From assembly GCA_964352985.1 (NCBI GenBank), contig CAYGUK010000017.1, positions 1 to 48,963 of the forward strand: a stretch of DNA of 48,963 nt, written 5' to 3'. A model generated the notes under the pieces. That model was not told the DNA's origin, searched no databases, and worked only from the letters and a program-made list of their open reading frames with translations. The DNA comes from CAYGUK01 sp964352985 (lineage in GTDB: Bacteria; Pseudomonadota; Gammaproteobacteria; JAHCLG01). A program made the position numbers and the translations under genes. Of the stretch, positions 1 through 9,062 are shown one piece after another; the stretch's first letter is position 1, and the number at the start of each line of letters is the position of its first letter.

Positions 1-995
1 GGGGTTTAGTCATCACCAAAGGGCCTCATAAAAAAAGACAAAACCTAGGAATTTATCGTCAACAAGTGATTGCAAAAAATAAATTGATCATGCGTTGGTT
101 AGCACATCGTGGTGGTGCACTAGATTTTAAAGCATGGTGTGAAGCACACCCAAATGAAAAATTTCCTATTGCGGTTGCTTTAGGTGCCGATCCTGCTACT
201 ACACTTGCTGCCGTGACACCTGTGCCAGATAGTTTATCGGAATATGCGTTTGCTGGTTTATTACGTGGTGCAAAAACCGAAGTCACCACCTGTATTGGCA
301 ATGAATTACAAGTTCCAGCCCACAGTGAATTTGTATTAGAAGGTTATATTGATCCTAAAGAAACTGCACTTGAAGGCCCATTTGGTGATCACACCGGTTA
401 TTATAATGAACAAGAACGCTTTCCCGTTTTTACGGTTGAAAGAATTACTCATCGAAAAGATCCGATTTATCATAGCACCTATACCGGGCGCCCACCTGAT
501 GAACCGGCTATTTTAGGTTTAGCCTTAAACGAAGTGTTTATTCCCTTGTTACAAAAACAATTCCCGGAAATTCAAGATTTTTATTTACCACCAGAAGGTT
601 GCTCTTATCGGCTTGCTGTTGTCACCATTAAAAAACAATATCCAGGTCATGCAAAGCGCGTGATGTTTGGTATTTGGTCTTTCCTCAAACAATTCATGTA
701 TACCAAATTTATTATTGTGACCGATGATGATATTAACGCACGAAATTGGCAAGATGTAATTTGGGCGATGACAACAAGAATGGATCCCGTCCGTGATAGC
801 GTTACCGTTGAAAATACGCCGATAGATTATTTAGATTTTGCATCACCGGTTTCTGGATTAGGTTCTAAAATTGGATTTGATGCCACACATAAATGGCAAG
901 GTGAAACAACAAGAGAATGGGGCAGAGCGATTAAAATGTCAGATGAAATAATTGCAAAAGTTGATTCCATTTGGCATGAGCTTGATATTTTATAA
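1..995 (+). CDS. ubiD: UbiD, 3-octaprenyl-4-hydroxybenzoate decarboxylase (5' end outside window)
   Basis: This is the C-terminal two thirds of UbiD, the prenylated-FMN-dependent decarboxylase of ubiquinone synthesis. The open frame runs from base 3 without a stop, and residues encoded before base 66 (GLVITKGPHKKRQNLGIYRQ) already match the family. The GTG at 66 is therefore an internal valine and the gene starts upstream of the window. The conserved catalytic-region motif EGPFGDHTGYY is encoded near 373-405, followed by the family's typical C-terminal WGRAIKMS region. About 331 residues are visible of an expected 490 or so. It is followed 8 bases later by a flavin reductase gene, the same ubiD-fre pairing seen in E. 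coli. Identification is firm. Confidence 0.96.
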   Translation, partial: GLVITKGPHKKRQNLGIYRQQVIAKNKLIMRWLAHRGGALDFKAWCEAHPNEKFPIAVALGADPATTLAAVTPVPDSLSEYAFAGLLRGAKTEVTTCIGNELQVPAHSEFVLEGYIDPKETALEGPFGDHTGYYNEQERFPVFTVERITHRKDPIYHSTYTGRPPDEPAILGLALNEVFIPLLQKQFPEIQDFYLPPEGCSYRLAVVTIKKQYPGHAKRVMFGIWSFLKQFMYTKFIIVTDDDINARNWQDVIWAMTTRMDPVRDSVTVENTPIDYLDFASPVSGLGSKIGFDATHKWQGETTREWGRAIKMSDEIIAKVDSIWHELDIL

Positions 996-1003
996 GGAGT
1001 TTT

Positions 1004-1723
1004 TTGTTGACTACACGTTATCGAATTAAAAAAATTAATCGTTTACCCGCAAATATTTTTCAACTCTTTTTAAAACCATGCAAAGACGAAGACTATTTTG
1101 ATTTTCATGCTGGTCAATATATTTATATCGTTAACTCAAACGGAGAAAAGCGACCTTATTCAATTGCAACAGCACAAAATGAAGATGATATATTAGAACT
1201 ACATATCAAACCGGTTGATAACATTCCTTACATGCAACAGTTATTTAAAAAATTAATCGTTAATCAAACTTTAACAATTGAAGGACCTTTTGGACATAGT
1301 TATGTTGATATTAATCAGCATTATAAAAAAGTCATTTTAGCCGCAGGCGGCACTGGCTTTGCACCCTGTAAAGCCATCATCGAATCAATACTCAGTCAGT
1401 TTGAAGAGGAAGAAGAAATTACAACAGAAATTTATCTTTACTGGAGTGCAAAATCTGACGCTGAGCTTTATTATGCGATACAACTTAAAGCTTGGCGAGA
1501 AGTGTATAAACAAATTCATTTTAAACCAATTATTACTGACACCAAAGAAAGTAAGTTACTCGCAGAAACAATATTAACAGATCACAGTGATTTTACTGAC
1601 ACGACATTTTTTGCTTTTGGACCATTTGATATGTCATTAACTTTACGAGATATTTTAGTTAATGCTGGTATTGATGAAAAAAATATTTTGTCTGATGCCT
1701 TTGAATTCGAAAATACCGTCTAA
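1004..1723 (+). CDS. fre: NAD(P)H-flavin reductase (Fre-like)
   Basis: A ferredoxin-NADP reductase superfamily protein of 239 residues that would move electrons from NAD(P)H to free flavin in the cytoplasm. The flavin-binding motif RPYSIA is at residues 50-55 and the nucleotide-binding loop AGGTGFAP at 114-121. The length matches E. coli Fre (233 aa). Translation starts at one of two tandem TTG codons (1004 or 1007). A strong AAGGAG at 994-999 overlaps the ubiD stop codon, so the two genes are one transcription unit. Reduced flavin is relevant to UbiD because its partner enzyme needs FMNH2, so the pairing makes biochemical sense, although that link is inference. Confidence 0.9.
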   Translation: MLTTRYRIKKINRLPANIFQLFLKPCKDEDYFDFHAGQYIYIVNSNGEKRPYSIATAQNEDDILELHIKPVDNIPYMQQLFKKLIVNQTLTIEGPFGHSYVDINQHYKKVILAAGGTGFAPCKAIIESILSQFEEEEEITTEIYLYWSAKSDAELYYAIQLKAWREVYKQIHFKPIITDTKESKLLAETILTDHSDFTDTTFFAFGPFDMSLTLRDILVNAGIDEKNILSDAFEFENTV

Positions 1724-1819
1724 GTTGACAATCTTATTTTTCCTGTAATTTTACCTGATTGATCATTACTGCTATTAAGTTATGATATTGAAAATAATAA
1801 CTTTAAAATAATTATAACT

Positions 1820-2248
1820 ATGTCAAACCCTAAACCTTTATGGCAAGCAAGTTTTTTCGAAGAACAAAAACAACAAGCATTAAAAAGAGAACGAGAAAAT
1901 TATCCTATTTTTTTCTTATTAACTGAATTCCAGGATGAATTTCGAGAAAAAAACAATTTACTAGCAATATTAACCAATAAAAAAAACAATCATTCAAATA
2001 TTGATTATACAAAAATAAGTGAAGCAGAAATACTCGTATCATTTATAACTGGTCGCTTTTATTCAGAAATAAATAATTCAAGTCCTATAACAGATAAATT
2101 AAGTGATTTTGTATTAATAGTACTTCAACACTGTGAAGCGTTTTTTAAAAAAATGAAAGATGAAGAAGATTTATTATCATATTTAAATATCAACATATCG
2201 ACGTTGGAAATAGGCTACATACCTCAAAAATGTTGTATTCTGTTGTAA
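1820..2248 (+). CDS. Hypothetical 142-aa protein ending in a CaaX prenylation box (CILL)
   Basis: I do not recognise the fold. The protein is charged and probably mostly helical, with no signal peptide and no obvious membrane segment. The last residues are KCCILL, so the final four, C-I-L-L, form a eukaryotic CaaX box. Leucine in the last position favours geranylgeranyl transferase I, and the preceding cysteine recalls the CCIL end of RalA. Bacteria have no protein prenyl transferases, so such an end makes sense only inside a eukaryotic host, as for known prenylated Legionella effectors. The start ATG has no clear Shine-Dalgarno sequence. The gene stands alone, 96 bases after fre. Chance occurrence of the motif cannot be excluded. 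Confidence 0.7.
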   Translation: MSNPKPLWQASFFEEQKQQALKRERENYPIFFLLTEFQDEFREKNNLLAILTNKKNNHSNIDYTKISEAEILVSFITGRFYSEINNSSPITDKLSDFVLIVLQHCEAFFKKMKDEEDLLSYLNINISTLEIGYIPQKCCILL

Positions 2249-2302
2249 CCTAGAAATTTTATATTCTTACATTCAACATACATGTCTATTATTTGCTACA
2301 AA

Positions 2303-2331
2303 TTGGCAACATATTATTGATATGCTAGACT
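2303..2331 (+). promoter_or_regulatory. Candidate sigma70 promoter for the methyltransferase-dioxygenase unit
   Basis: TTGGCA (2303-2308) and TAGACT (2326-2331) are separated by 17 bases, and a TG one base before the -10 makes it an extended -10 element. The start codon of the methyltransferase is 34 bases downstream. This was read by eye only. Confidence 0.4.
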
Positions 2332-2365
2332 TTTTAGATATCACCCATTGAAAGGAAGTGTTGCG

Positions 2366-3121
2366 ATGGTCGATCTTAAAAAGCCTGCTGTTAGTCCAGA
2401 TGATGCTTATGTCACTGATAAACTTCACGAACTCATGAAAATGCGAATCGATGATAAAGGTCACATTGCAAACGCAGGCACACTATACATGCGTCGCGTG
2501 ATTCTTGGTCGATTACTCGCCCGTTACGAAGCCTTTAAAATGGTACAAGATTTACCGGGTTCTGTGATCGATCTCGGCGTATTTAAAGGCGAGTCTATAT
2601 TATTTTTTGCGAAATTAGTCGAATTAGTCAACGCCAATGATCGTTCTTGCCGTGTTGTTGGATTTGATTGTTTCACAGGTTTTCCAGGCTTGCATGAACA
2701 CGATGGTCATGAAAATGAAAATATCGATTACAAAGAAGGTGGCTGGAGTTCTGAAAATTTTTATGAAGAATTAAAATCTCTTATCAATGTTTTTGATCAC
2801 GATAGAGCCTCTGGTCATAAACCCAGAATTGAATTAGTAGAAGGTGATATCAATAAAACCGTACCTAAATTTGTCGAAGATAACCCTGGCATTCGCGTAA
2901 AATTATTACACATCGATTGCGATCTTTATGAACCCACTTTAACAAGCCTAAAATATTTTTACGATAAAATTGTTAAAGGTGGTGTAATATTACTCGATGA
3001 ATATGCGCTATCTGAATTGCCTGGTGAATCTAAAGCGGTTGATGAATTTTTTGCAGGTAATCCGCCTGTGATTCGGAAATTCCCGTTTTATACGACACCC
3101 GGTGGTTATATTGTTAAATAG
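2366..3121 (+). CDS. TylF/macrocin-type O-methyltransferase
   Basis: A 251-residue SAM-dependent methyltransferase of the TylF (macrocin O-methyltransferase) family, which usually methylates sugar hydroxyls with the help of a metal ion. The SAM-binding motif GVFKGES is at residues 71-77 and GFDCFTGFPG at 99-108. The family signature HIDCDLYEPT is at 182-191, followed by a DEY...PGESKAVDEF segment at 211-228 that contributes metal and active-site acids. ATG at 2366 is preferred over an upstream in-frame TTG (2348) because AAAGGAAG lies 7 bases before it. Ten bases separate it from the dioxygenase gene, so the two are probably co-transcribed. The actual substrate is unknown; a surface glycan or secondary metabolite is plausible. 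Confidence 0.82.
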   Translation: MVDLKKPAVSPDDAYVTDKLHELMKMRIDDKGHIANAGTLYMRRVILGRLLARYEAFKMVQDLPGSVIDLGVFKGESILFFAKLVELVNANDRSCRVVGFDCFTGFPGLHEHDGHENENIDYKEGGWSSENFYEELKSLINVFDHDRASGHKPRIELVEGDINKTVPKFVEDNPGIRVKLLHIDCDLYEPTLTSLKYFYDKIVKGGVILLDEYALSELPGESKAVDEFFAGNPPVIRKFPFYTTPGGYIVK

Positions 3122-3130
3122 ACAATTACC

Positions 3131-4003
3131 ATGGCACAACCATTCATCTTTCCTGAATATACACTCGCTGATGTAGAAAAAAATTGCGCGCATTTAGCAA
3201 AGATATTTCAACAATTTGGTGTAATTATTATGCCAAATTTATTTACTGAAAATGAATTTTTCCAACATTATCTCGACGATTTAAAACGTCTCACCAAAGT
3301 ATTGTATCAAAAAGTGAATATGGACTTTAATGAAAACAGCAATTTTGATGATTTAATTTCAACACTCGCAAAAGTCGATCAAAGTTTACCTAAATATTTA
3401 GCTGATATGGGCACACAACCTAATAAATTAATCAGTGCTAATCTGTTAAAATACCAACCGGAAATACTATCGCTTATCACTGCAATTTTAGGTCAAGATG
3501 CAATCTTTGCGACCCCAGCAGCGGGCGATACTTTACATTTTTTTATTCATGGTGAATTTTTTCAACGCTATAATTTACCAATACATCAAGATTATCCCCG
3601 ATTGATGCAATCACTCGATCAAATTACTTTATTTTTTAGTTTAAATCATCAACACGAAGAAGTAGGTGGCTTATATTACTGGCCCGAATCTCATCAAGAA
3701 GGGTTAATGCCGATTAAAAATAATGATAAAAACTATTATGAAGTGGTATTAAACGATGAAATATTAAATAAATATCAACGCCATGAAATGCGCTTAGGAT
3801 TTGGTGACGTTGCAATTTTTCATAGTTTATTATGGCATCAAACAATTGCAAATACGTCTGCTGAACATAGTCGCATCGTACAATTGTTTCGCTATGCTAA
3901 TATTAATAATGAAATGGCCCATAACACATTTTGGCAATCCACCACTTATCCAAGACCAAGTTTAGAATTCATAAAAATTTTCCCCGATTTATTTCATGAC
4001 TAA
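3131..4003 (+). CDS. Phytanoyl-CoA dioxygenase (PhyH) family protein
   Basis: A 290-residue non-haem Fe(II)/2-oxoglutarate-dependent oxygenase. The iron-binding HxD is H152-Q-D154 and the distal histidine is probably H236 in LLWHQTIANTS. R248, 12 residues later, is placed to bind 2-oxoglutarate. The motif GGLYYWPESHQEG (179-191) is typical of PhyH proteins acting on small molecules. These enzymes hydroxylate, halogenate or oxidise diverse substrates, so the substrate cannot be told from sequence. It lies directly behind a TylF-type methyltransferase and ahead of a large membrane protein, suggesting a small modification pathway. Confidence 0.82.
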   Translation: MAQPFIFPEYTLADVEKNCAHLAKIFQQFGVIIMPNLFTENEFFQHYLDDLKRLTKVLYQKVNMDFNENSNFDDLISTLAKVDQSLPKYLADMGTQPNKLISANLLKYQPEILSLITAILGQDAIFATPAAGDTLHFFIHGEFFQRYNLPIHQDYPRLMQSLDQITLFFSLNHQHEEVGGLYYWPESHQEGLMPIKNNDKNYYEVVLNDEILNKYQRHEMRLGFGDVAIFHSLLWHQTIANTSAEHSRIVQLFRYANINNEMAHNTFWQSTTYPRPSLEFIKIFPDLFHD

Positions 4004-4085
4004 ACTATCAAAGGGTATATAATTGATTTTTTTTTAGAACTATGTCAATTTATCATATATATTTTCATTCGACGACACGGGCACA

Positions 4086-6110
4086 ATGCACATAAAAAAC
4101 AATCTTGTTACGGAAAGCATTATTTGTTTATTCATTTTTATTATTTCGCTTATCGTCGCACAGCAAATTTTAAGCCCTATTAAGTTAACGCGTTCTGACT
4201 TTAATTATTATTATGCCTATTATGAACCTGCCATTTTAATGGCCTGCGGTAAACAAATGGGAACGATTTCAGGTGAACGCGGTCAAGCTCTCGATAATTT
4301 TATTTCATTAAAAACATCGAGCTTTTCTTGCCAAGATTTACCTAAAAATTTAGTCATTAATAAACATGTTGCAGCCTCTGCTTGGTATTATCAATTAATA
4401 GCCATTTCCACCATCTGGAAAATCACCGGAATAAAATGGTCGGCGATTAATTATTTAGTTATTTTATTATGTGCAATTGCCATGTGTGCGCTTTATGGCG
4501 TATTCCGGCTTGGTATGGGACGAATTATCGCCATTATTGCAACCCTGATTGTTTTAATGGGTGATCGAAACCATTTTTTCTTAGCAACAATACGAGACTT
4601 TGGCAAAGTGCCATTTTTTTATTTAGATTTTTTGATGCTGGGTGTATTAGTAAAGTTCCCATTTAGTCGAATTAAACAATTAACTTTGTTTATATTGCTT
4701 GGGGTTGTCACAGGTGTTGGATTAAGTTTTCGACCTGACTTATTAATATTTGTTCCGTTTGTGGTGATCACTGCCTTGTTTTTTTTGCCAGAAACAGCTG
4801 GAAAAAAAATATTCTTTAATTTAATACTAATTCTACTTTTTATCGGCGTTTTTATTTTAGTCACATTACCTATTTTTTTCACTTATCAAAATCCTGAAAT
4901 TAGTAGCTGTATTTTTCATTTTCCATTACTCGGCACCTCTAAAAAATTTATTCAACAATTAGGTTATCCCTCACCGATTTATGGTTGGGGATATAATTTC
5001 TTAGATCAATATGTTTATACAATGGTGAGTGCTTATGGCCAACATTTTTTAAATATGCCGCAGATTATTCCTTGTTCAAGAAATTATGATATTGCCTCAG
5101 GTGCACTTTACAAAACAATTTTAGTGACATTTCCAAATGATATTATTGTCAGAGCTTATGGTGCTGTCATTTTATTATTGAGCCACTTAAAAGTATTTTG
5201 GTTAACTGTGGTGTTATTATTATCGATAGCGCTCAAGAAAGTAAAACAAGCCACATTCTTATTATTAGCCATTATGTATTTTTTTGCTTATCCCTCAACC
5301 TTCATCATGCCAAGACATTATTTCCATCTTGAAATTTGGCAATGTTGGGTTTTTGGTTATTTCATTAATTTAATTGTCATTTATTTTGGCAGCAAGAAAA
5401 GATTTAATGATACGTATTATTATGTTAAAACCATTAAACAACATCCGGCGACAATTAAGAAACCTATCATTAAAGCCATTGGTTTTGCCGTAATAAGTTT
5501 TGCTTGCCTTGCGATACTTATTTGGTTTGCGCGAATAATACAAATTTATCAAGTTAAAACGTTGATTCGTAGTTATTTAAATGCCAAGACTAAACCGCTA
5601 CCTTATTCTACATTGGTTAATCCAACACAGAATAAAACTTTATTTGAATTACAATGGGGAAAAAACATTGCGTTAAATACAACTAATTTAATTAGCCAAG
5701 GTCAAGTCCAAAGTAAAATGATGAAACTCGTGATTAAAAATGATGACCAATGTTTGATAAAACCTTTTTTGATTAATGTGCGATATTTAGTGACAGAGGT
5801 AAATAAAAAATTCTATGATTACTCGCATCAATTTTACATTAATCCTAAAAGTCTCGCTCTTGGTAATTTTACCGTGTTCATGCCGATATATGTGACATCA
5901 GGCGATATCGCACCCGCGGGAGTAAAAGCCCATATGATCGATTTGCAAGGAGGAGGTTATCCTTTTGGCATTGAAATTGATACGCCTTTTGCTTCATGTA
6001 TTGGATCAATTAGTGAAGTCGATACCCATACGATTTATCCCATGTGGTTATATTTATATTTACCAGCAAATTGGGAAAATCAATATTTATATCAACGATT
6101 ACCTTTTTAA
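4086..6110 (+). CDS. Large polytopic membrane protein, GT-C-glycosyltransferase-like architecture
   Basis: A 674-residue integral membrane protein that I cannot assign to a named family. It has an N-terminal membrane segment (about 10-30), an outer loop with SDFNYYYAYYEPA (about 37-50), then roughly nine more hydrophobic helices up to residue 485. A soluble, probably beta-rich tail fills 490-674. A first large external loop with acidic and aromatic residues followed by many helices is the layout of GT-C transferases, which use lipid-linked sugars at the outer face of the inner membrane; this is analogy only. It lies 82 bases after the PhyH gene on the same strand and may belong to the same pathway. 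Confidence 0.6.
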   Translation: MHIKNNLVTESIICLFIFIISLIVAQQILSPIKLTRSDFNYYYAYYEPAILMACGKQMGTISGERGQALDNFISLKTSSFSCQDLPKNLVINKHVAASAWYYQLIAISTIWKITGIKWSAINYLVILLCAIAMCALYGVFRLGMGRIIAIIATLIVLMGDRNHFFLATIRDFGKVPFFYLDFLMLGVLVKFPFSRIKQLTLFILLGVVTGVGLSFRPDLLIFVPFVVITALFFLPETAGKKIFFNLILILLFIGVFILVTLPIFFTYQNPEISSCIFHFPLLGTSKKFIQQLGYPSPIYGWGYNFLDQYVYTMVSAYGQHFLNMPQIIPCSRNYDIASGALYKTILVTFPNDIIVRAYGAVILLLSHLKVFWLTVVLLLSIALKKVKQATFLLLAIMYFFAYPSTFIMPRHYFHLEIWQCWVFGYFINLIVIYFGSKKRFNDTYYYVKTIKQHPATIKKPIIKAIGFAVISFACLAILIWFARIIQIYQVKTLIRSYLNAKTKPLPYSTLVNPTQNKTLFELQWGKNIALNTTNLISQGQVQSKMMKLVIKNDDQCLIKPFLINVRYLVTEVNKKFYDYSHQFYINPKSLALGNFTVFMPIYVTSGDIAPAGVKAHMIDLQGGGYPFGIEIDTPFASCIGSISEVDTHTIYPMWLYLYLPANWENQYLYQRLPF

Positions 6111-6148
6111 ATTAAGAAAAATAAATTTATTGGAAATTTTCATCACAC

Positions 6149-6532
6149 TTAATACTGACCAATTTCAATAACATTTTGATCGGGATCGAAAACTTGATAC
6201 ACCATCATTTCACCTCTTGATCCCATGGCTTTAACGGGTCCATTTAACACTTCGATACCATAACGATTAAACAATAAATCAATTTCATCTAATGTTAATC
6301 CTGACTCTAGGGTAAATCGATAGGATCCTGGGAAAAAATTTTTAGGCATCGGTGAAAAATCAGCACCAAACTCAAATAAAGAAATTTTAGTTCGGCCAAA
6401 CTGTAATATTGCATGATCTTTATCGACAAGATGATTTTGCATCCCTAACACGGTTGAATAAAAATAGAGGCTATTTTCAAGGTTTTTTACAATCAAGTGA
6501 AAATTATCGATTCTTTTTAAATACATACCCAT
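6149..6532 (-). CDS. VOC/glyoxalase-fold protein
   Basis: A small vicinal-oxygen-chelate protein of about 127 residues. The N-terminal strand-helix IDNFHLIVKNLENSLYFY and the closing strand DPDQNVIEIGQY carry the usual metal-site positions (His near the N-terminus, Glu in VIEI). The family includes glyoxalases, dioxygenases and antibiotic-binding proteins, and the substrate is not predictable. An upstream in-frame ATG at 6610 would add 26 residues unlike the family. ATG at 6532 (or 6526) gives the normal N-terminus and has AGGA about 11 bases ahead. The gene converges on the membrane protein gene, leaving 38 bases between stops. Confidence 0.78.
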   Translation of the reverse strand: MGMYLKRIDNFHLIVKNLENSLYFYSTVLGMQNHLVDKDHAILQFGRTKISLFEFGADFSPMPKNFFPGSYRFTLESGLTLDEIDLLFNRYGIEVLNGPVKAMGSRGEMMVYQVFDPDQNVIEIGQY

Positions 6533-6662
6533 ATTATTAAATATCCTAAATTTTATCAAAGACACAAACGAAAATGAGTGCAAACAATACCTTGAACTAA
6601 AAAGAATCATACCCTCATAATTAAAATATTTTTACTGGGCATATAAGTCCCTAATAATTAAA

Positions 6663-8210
6663 TTATATTAATTTTTTATTCAGTAGAAATCGTCTTGCTA
6701 CAGAAAATGGTGACTGATGTTTTTCTGTGACTAAATAGTTTAGCCGTTGCATGGTGGCATTATCTAAACTATTTTTCAAAGGTGCTAACGCTTTTAGAAG
6801 CGCTGGATATTGCTGTATGATTTGTTGCCTTATTACAATTGCCGCAAAATATGGCGGGAAAAAATGTTTATCATCTTTTAAAATTTTTAAATGATAACTA
6901 GCAATCCGACCATCCGTTGTAAAGGCTAATATCAAATTCACATGATGATTAATTAAAGCCTGATACATTAAATTAGGATCCATACTCACCACTTGATGAA
7001 AATGTAAATCGTAATATTTTTTTAACCCCGGATACCCATCTGCCCGTTCACGAAATTCTTGTGGAACACCGATGATTAATAAATTTTCTATCGGAATGAG
7101 ATCGCTGATAGTTGTTAAATGATATCTCAAGGCAAAGTCTTGTGTGGTTGCTAAGGATTCAGAATTTTCAAAACCAAAGGGGTCAATCCAATCTAAATGA
7201 AATTTTTTCTGATATTGTTGCTTAACATAATTAAAAACTTGTTGCTCATTATGTATAGGCCTATGATGCAAAACCGTGAGTAACGCTGTGCCAGTATATT
7301 CAGGATACATATCAACATCCCCACGTAATAATGCCGCTTGCACTAACTTGGTTGCACCTAAATTAAATTTTCTAATCACTTTTAAGTGGGTATGCGCTTC
7401 TATCATTTGCGCCATCATTTCACCTAAAATATATTGCTCAGTGAAATTTTTTGTCGCAATCACAACCGTATTTTTTTTGCGTTCATGATTGATCCCAGAC
7501 CAAACAATCATAAAAAAACTAAAACCACACAACAATAAAACTAAAATGAGTAACATGAAAATAAATCGTTTAATCGTTTTTGAAATACGTCTCTTGGTAT
7601 ATAACTTTTCGATTTGCGAAATAATAATATCTAACAAAATAGCTAACAATGCCGCGGGAATGGCACCTAACAACACTAAGCGAATATCATTTACGGCAAT
7701 CCCTTGTAAAATAAAATCGCCCAATCCACCCGCACCGATAAATGCAGCAAGCGTTGCAATACCCACACTTATCGCACACGCCGTTCGAATGCCGCCAATT
7801 AAAACAGGCAACGCTAAGGGTAATTCAACATGCCATAACGTTTGCCAACCTGTAAATCCCAAACCTCGTGCGGCTTCTATACAATCTTCTTCAACCCCAT
7901 TAATACCGAGTAAGGTATTTCGAATAATAGGTAATAAAGCATATATCGTTAACGCCACAATCGCGGGACCATAACCGATACCAAAAAAAGGCAGTAAAAG
8001 AGCTAATAATGCTAAACTTGGAATTGTTTGCACGATATTTGCAAACCCGAGTACCGCGTTTTGTAATTTTTTCGCTTTTGCAATTAACACACCCAAAGGC
8101 ACACCAATAATGATGGCCAAACCCAATGAGGCAATAACTAAATAAATTTGCTGCCACAATTTTTGCCACAATAAATCTTGCTGTTGAATTAAATAATGCC
8201 AAATAGTCAT
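6663..8210 (-). CDS. Quaternary-amine (choline/glycine betaine-type) ABC transporter, fused permease and substrate-binding protein
   Basis: A 515-residue fusion of two transporter parts. Residues 1 to about 210 are an OpuBB/ProW-type permease, with the coupling-loop motif EAARGLGFTGWQ near 120. After a further membrane segment near 215-235, residues 245-515 form an OpuBC/ProX-type binding domain beginning IATKNFTEQYILGEMM. The binding domain would face the periplasm tethered to the permease, as in other fused osmoprotectant systems. Likely substrates are choline, carnitine or glycine betaine, taken from host material or for osmoprotection. Its ATG overlaps the stop of the ATPase gene by 4 bases, so translation is coupled. 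Confidence 0.9.
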   Translation of the reverse strand: MTIWHYLIQQQDLLWQKLWQQIYLVIASLGLAIIIGVPLGVLIAKAKKLQNAVLGFANIVQTIPSLALLALLLPFFGIGYGPAIVALTIYALLPIIRNTLLGINGVEEDCIEAARGLGFTGWQTLWHVELPLALPVLIGGIRTACAISVGIATLAAFIGAGGLGDFILQGIAVNDIRLVLLGAIPAALLAILLDIIISQIEKLYTKRRISKTIKRFIFMLLILVLLLCGFSFFMIVWSGINHERKKNTVVIATKNFTEQYILGEMMAQMIEAHTHLKVIRKFNLGATKLVQAALLRGDVDMYPEYTGTALLTVLHHRPIHNEQQVFNYVKQQYQKKFHLDWIDPFGFENSESLATTQDFALRYHLTTISDLIPIENLLIIGVPQEFRERADGYPGLKKYYDLHFHQVVSMDPNLMYQALINHHVNLILAFTTDGRIASYHLKILKDDKHFFPPYFAAIVIRQQIIQQYPALLKALAPLKNSLDNATMQRLNYLVTEKHQSPFSVARRFLLNKKLI

Positions 8211-8953
8211 TGCAATAAATCATCTAAAATAAACGTGTTAAATAATAGATGAACAAATTCACTAGCAGGTTGATTAACAATTTCTTGTTTACTACCAATT
8301 TGTTCTAATTTGCCTTCATGCATAATCGCAATCCTATCGGCCAACCGTAATGCTTCATGAATATCATGCGTTACAAAAACAATCGATTTATTTAAATCTT
8401 GATGAAGTCGTAATAATTCCGTTTGTAAAGATTGTCGATTAATTGCATCTAACGCACCAAAAGGCTCATCCATTAATAAATAATGTGGATTGGTTGCAAG
8501 CGCTCTCGCTACACCAACACGTTGTCGTTGACCACCCGATAATTCATCAGGATAGCGTTTAGCAAATTCTTCACAAGGTAAATTGACTAAACTTAAAAGT
8601 GTTTTGATCCGTTGATATATCTCATGGTTAGACCATTTAGCAAAACGTAAAACGATGGCAATATTTTCTTCAACAGTTAAATGCGGTAATAATCCAATTT
8701 TTTGAAAAGCATAACCCATATTACGACGTAATTGCTGAGGATTAATTCGATTTATGTTCACCTCATCAATTTCAATACTGCCTTTGTGAATGGGAATTAA
8801 TCGATTTAAAGATTTTAGTAATGTGGTTTTACCACTACCCGAACCACCGAGTAACACTAAGATTTCACTATCGTTAACTGTTAAGCTGACATTTTCAACG
8901 GAAAATTGCACATTATTCTCGTAACAAATACTGACATTGTTAACTCGAATCAA
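8207..8953 (-). CDS. Quaternary-amine ABC transporter ATP-binding protein (OpuBA/ProV-like)
   Basis: A 248-residue ABC ATPase that powers the fused permease/binding protein encoded just downstream. Walker A is GGSGSGKTT (about 35-43), the Q-loop follows in GYAFQKIGLLPHLT, the signature is LSGGQRQRVGVARAL, and Walker B is YLLMDEPFGALD followed by the H-loop FVTHD. There is no C-terminal CBS pair, unlike full-length ProV/OpuCA. The start is a TTG at 8953, supported by a GGAG six bases upstream; no ATG sits in a better position. The two genes form a complete two-gene importer. Confidence 0.92.
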   Translation of the reverse strand: MIRVNNVSICYENNVQFSVENVSLTVNDSEILVLLGGSGSGKTTLLKSLNRLIPIHKGSIEIDEVNINRINPQQLRRNMGYAFQKIGLLPHLTVEENIAIVLRFAKWSNHEIYQRIKTLLSLVNLPCEEFAKRYPDELSGGQRQRVGVARALATNPHYLLMDEPFGALDAINRQSLQTELLRLHQDLNKSIVFVTHDIHEALRLADRIAIMHEGKLEQIGSKQEIVNQPASEFVHLLFNTFILDDLLQ

Positions 8954-9062
8954 AAGACACTCCAGTAAATCATCGGGTAATATTTCATCCTAACATAGTC
9001 GACAATAAAATTTCCAGATGCTAGCTTTATCTCAAAATTTTACAATTAAATAAATTGTCGTT

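Noticed and set aside
66..995. GTG at 66 as the start of the ubiD gene
   Set aside because: The frame is open back to base 3 and the upstream residues match UbiD; the real start is outside the window.
7489..7974. 161-aa open frame on the plus strand inside the transporter gene
   Set aside because: It is antisense to a conserved permease domain; its composition mirrors that gene.
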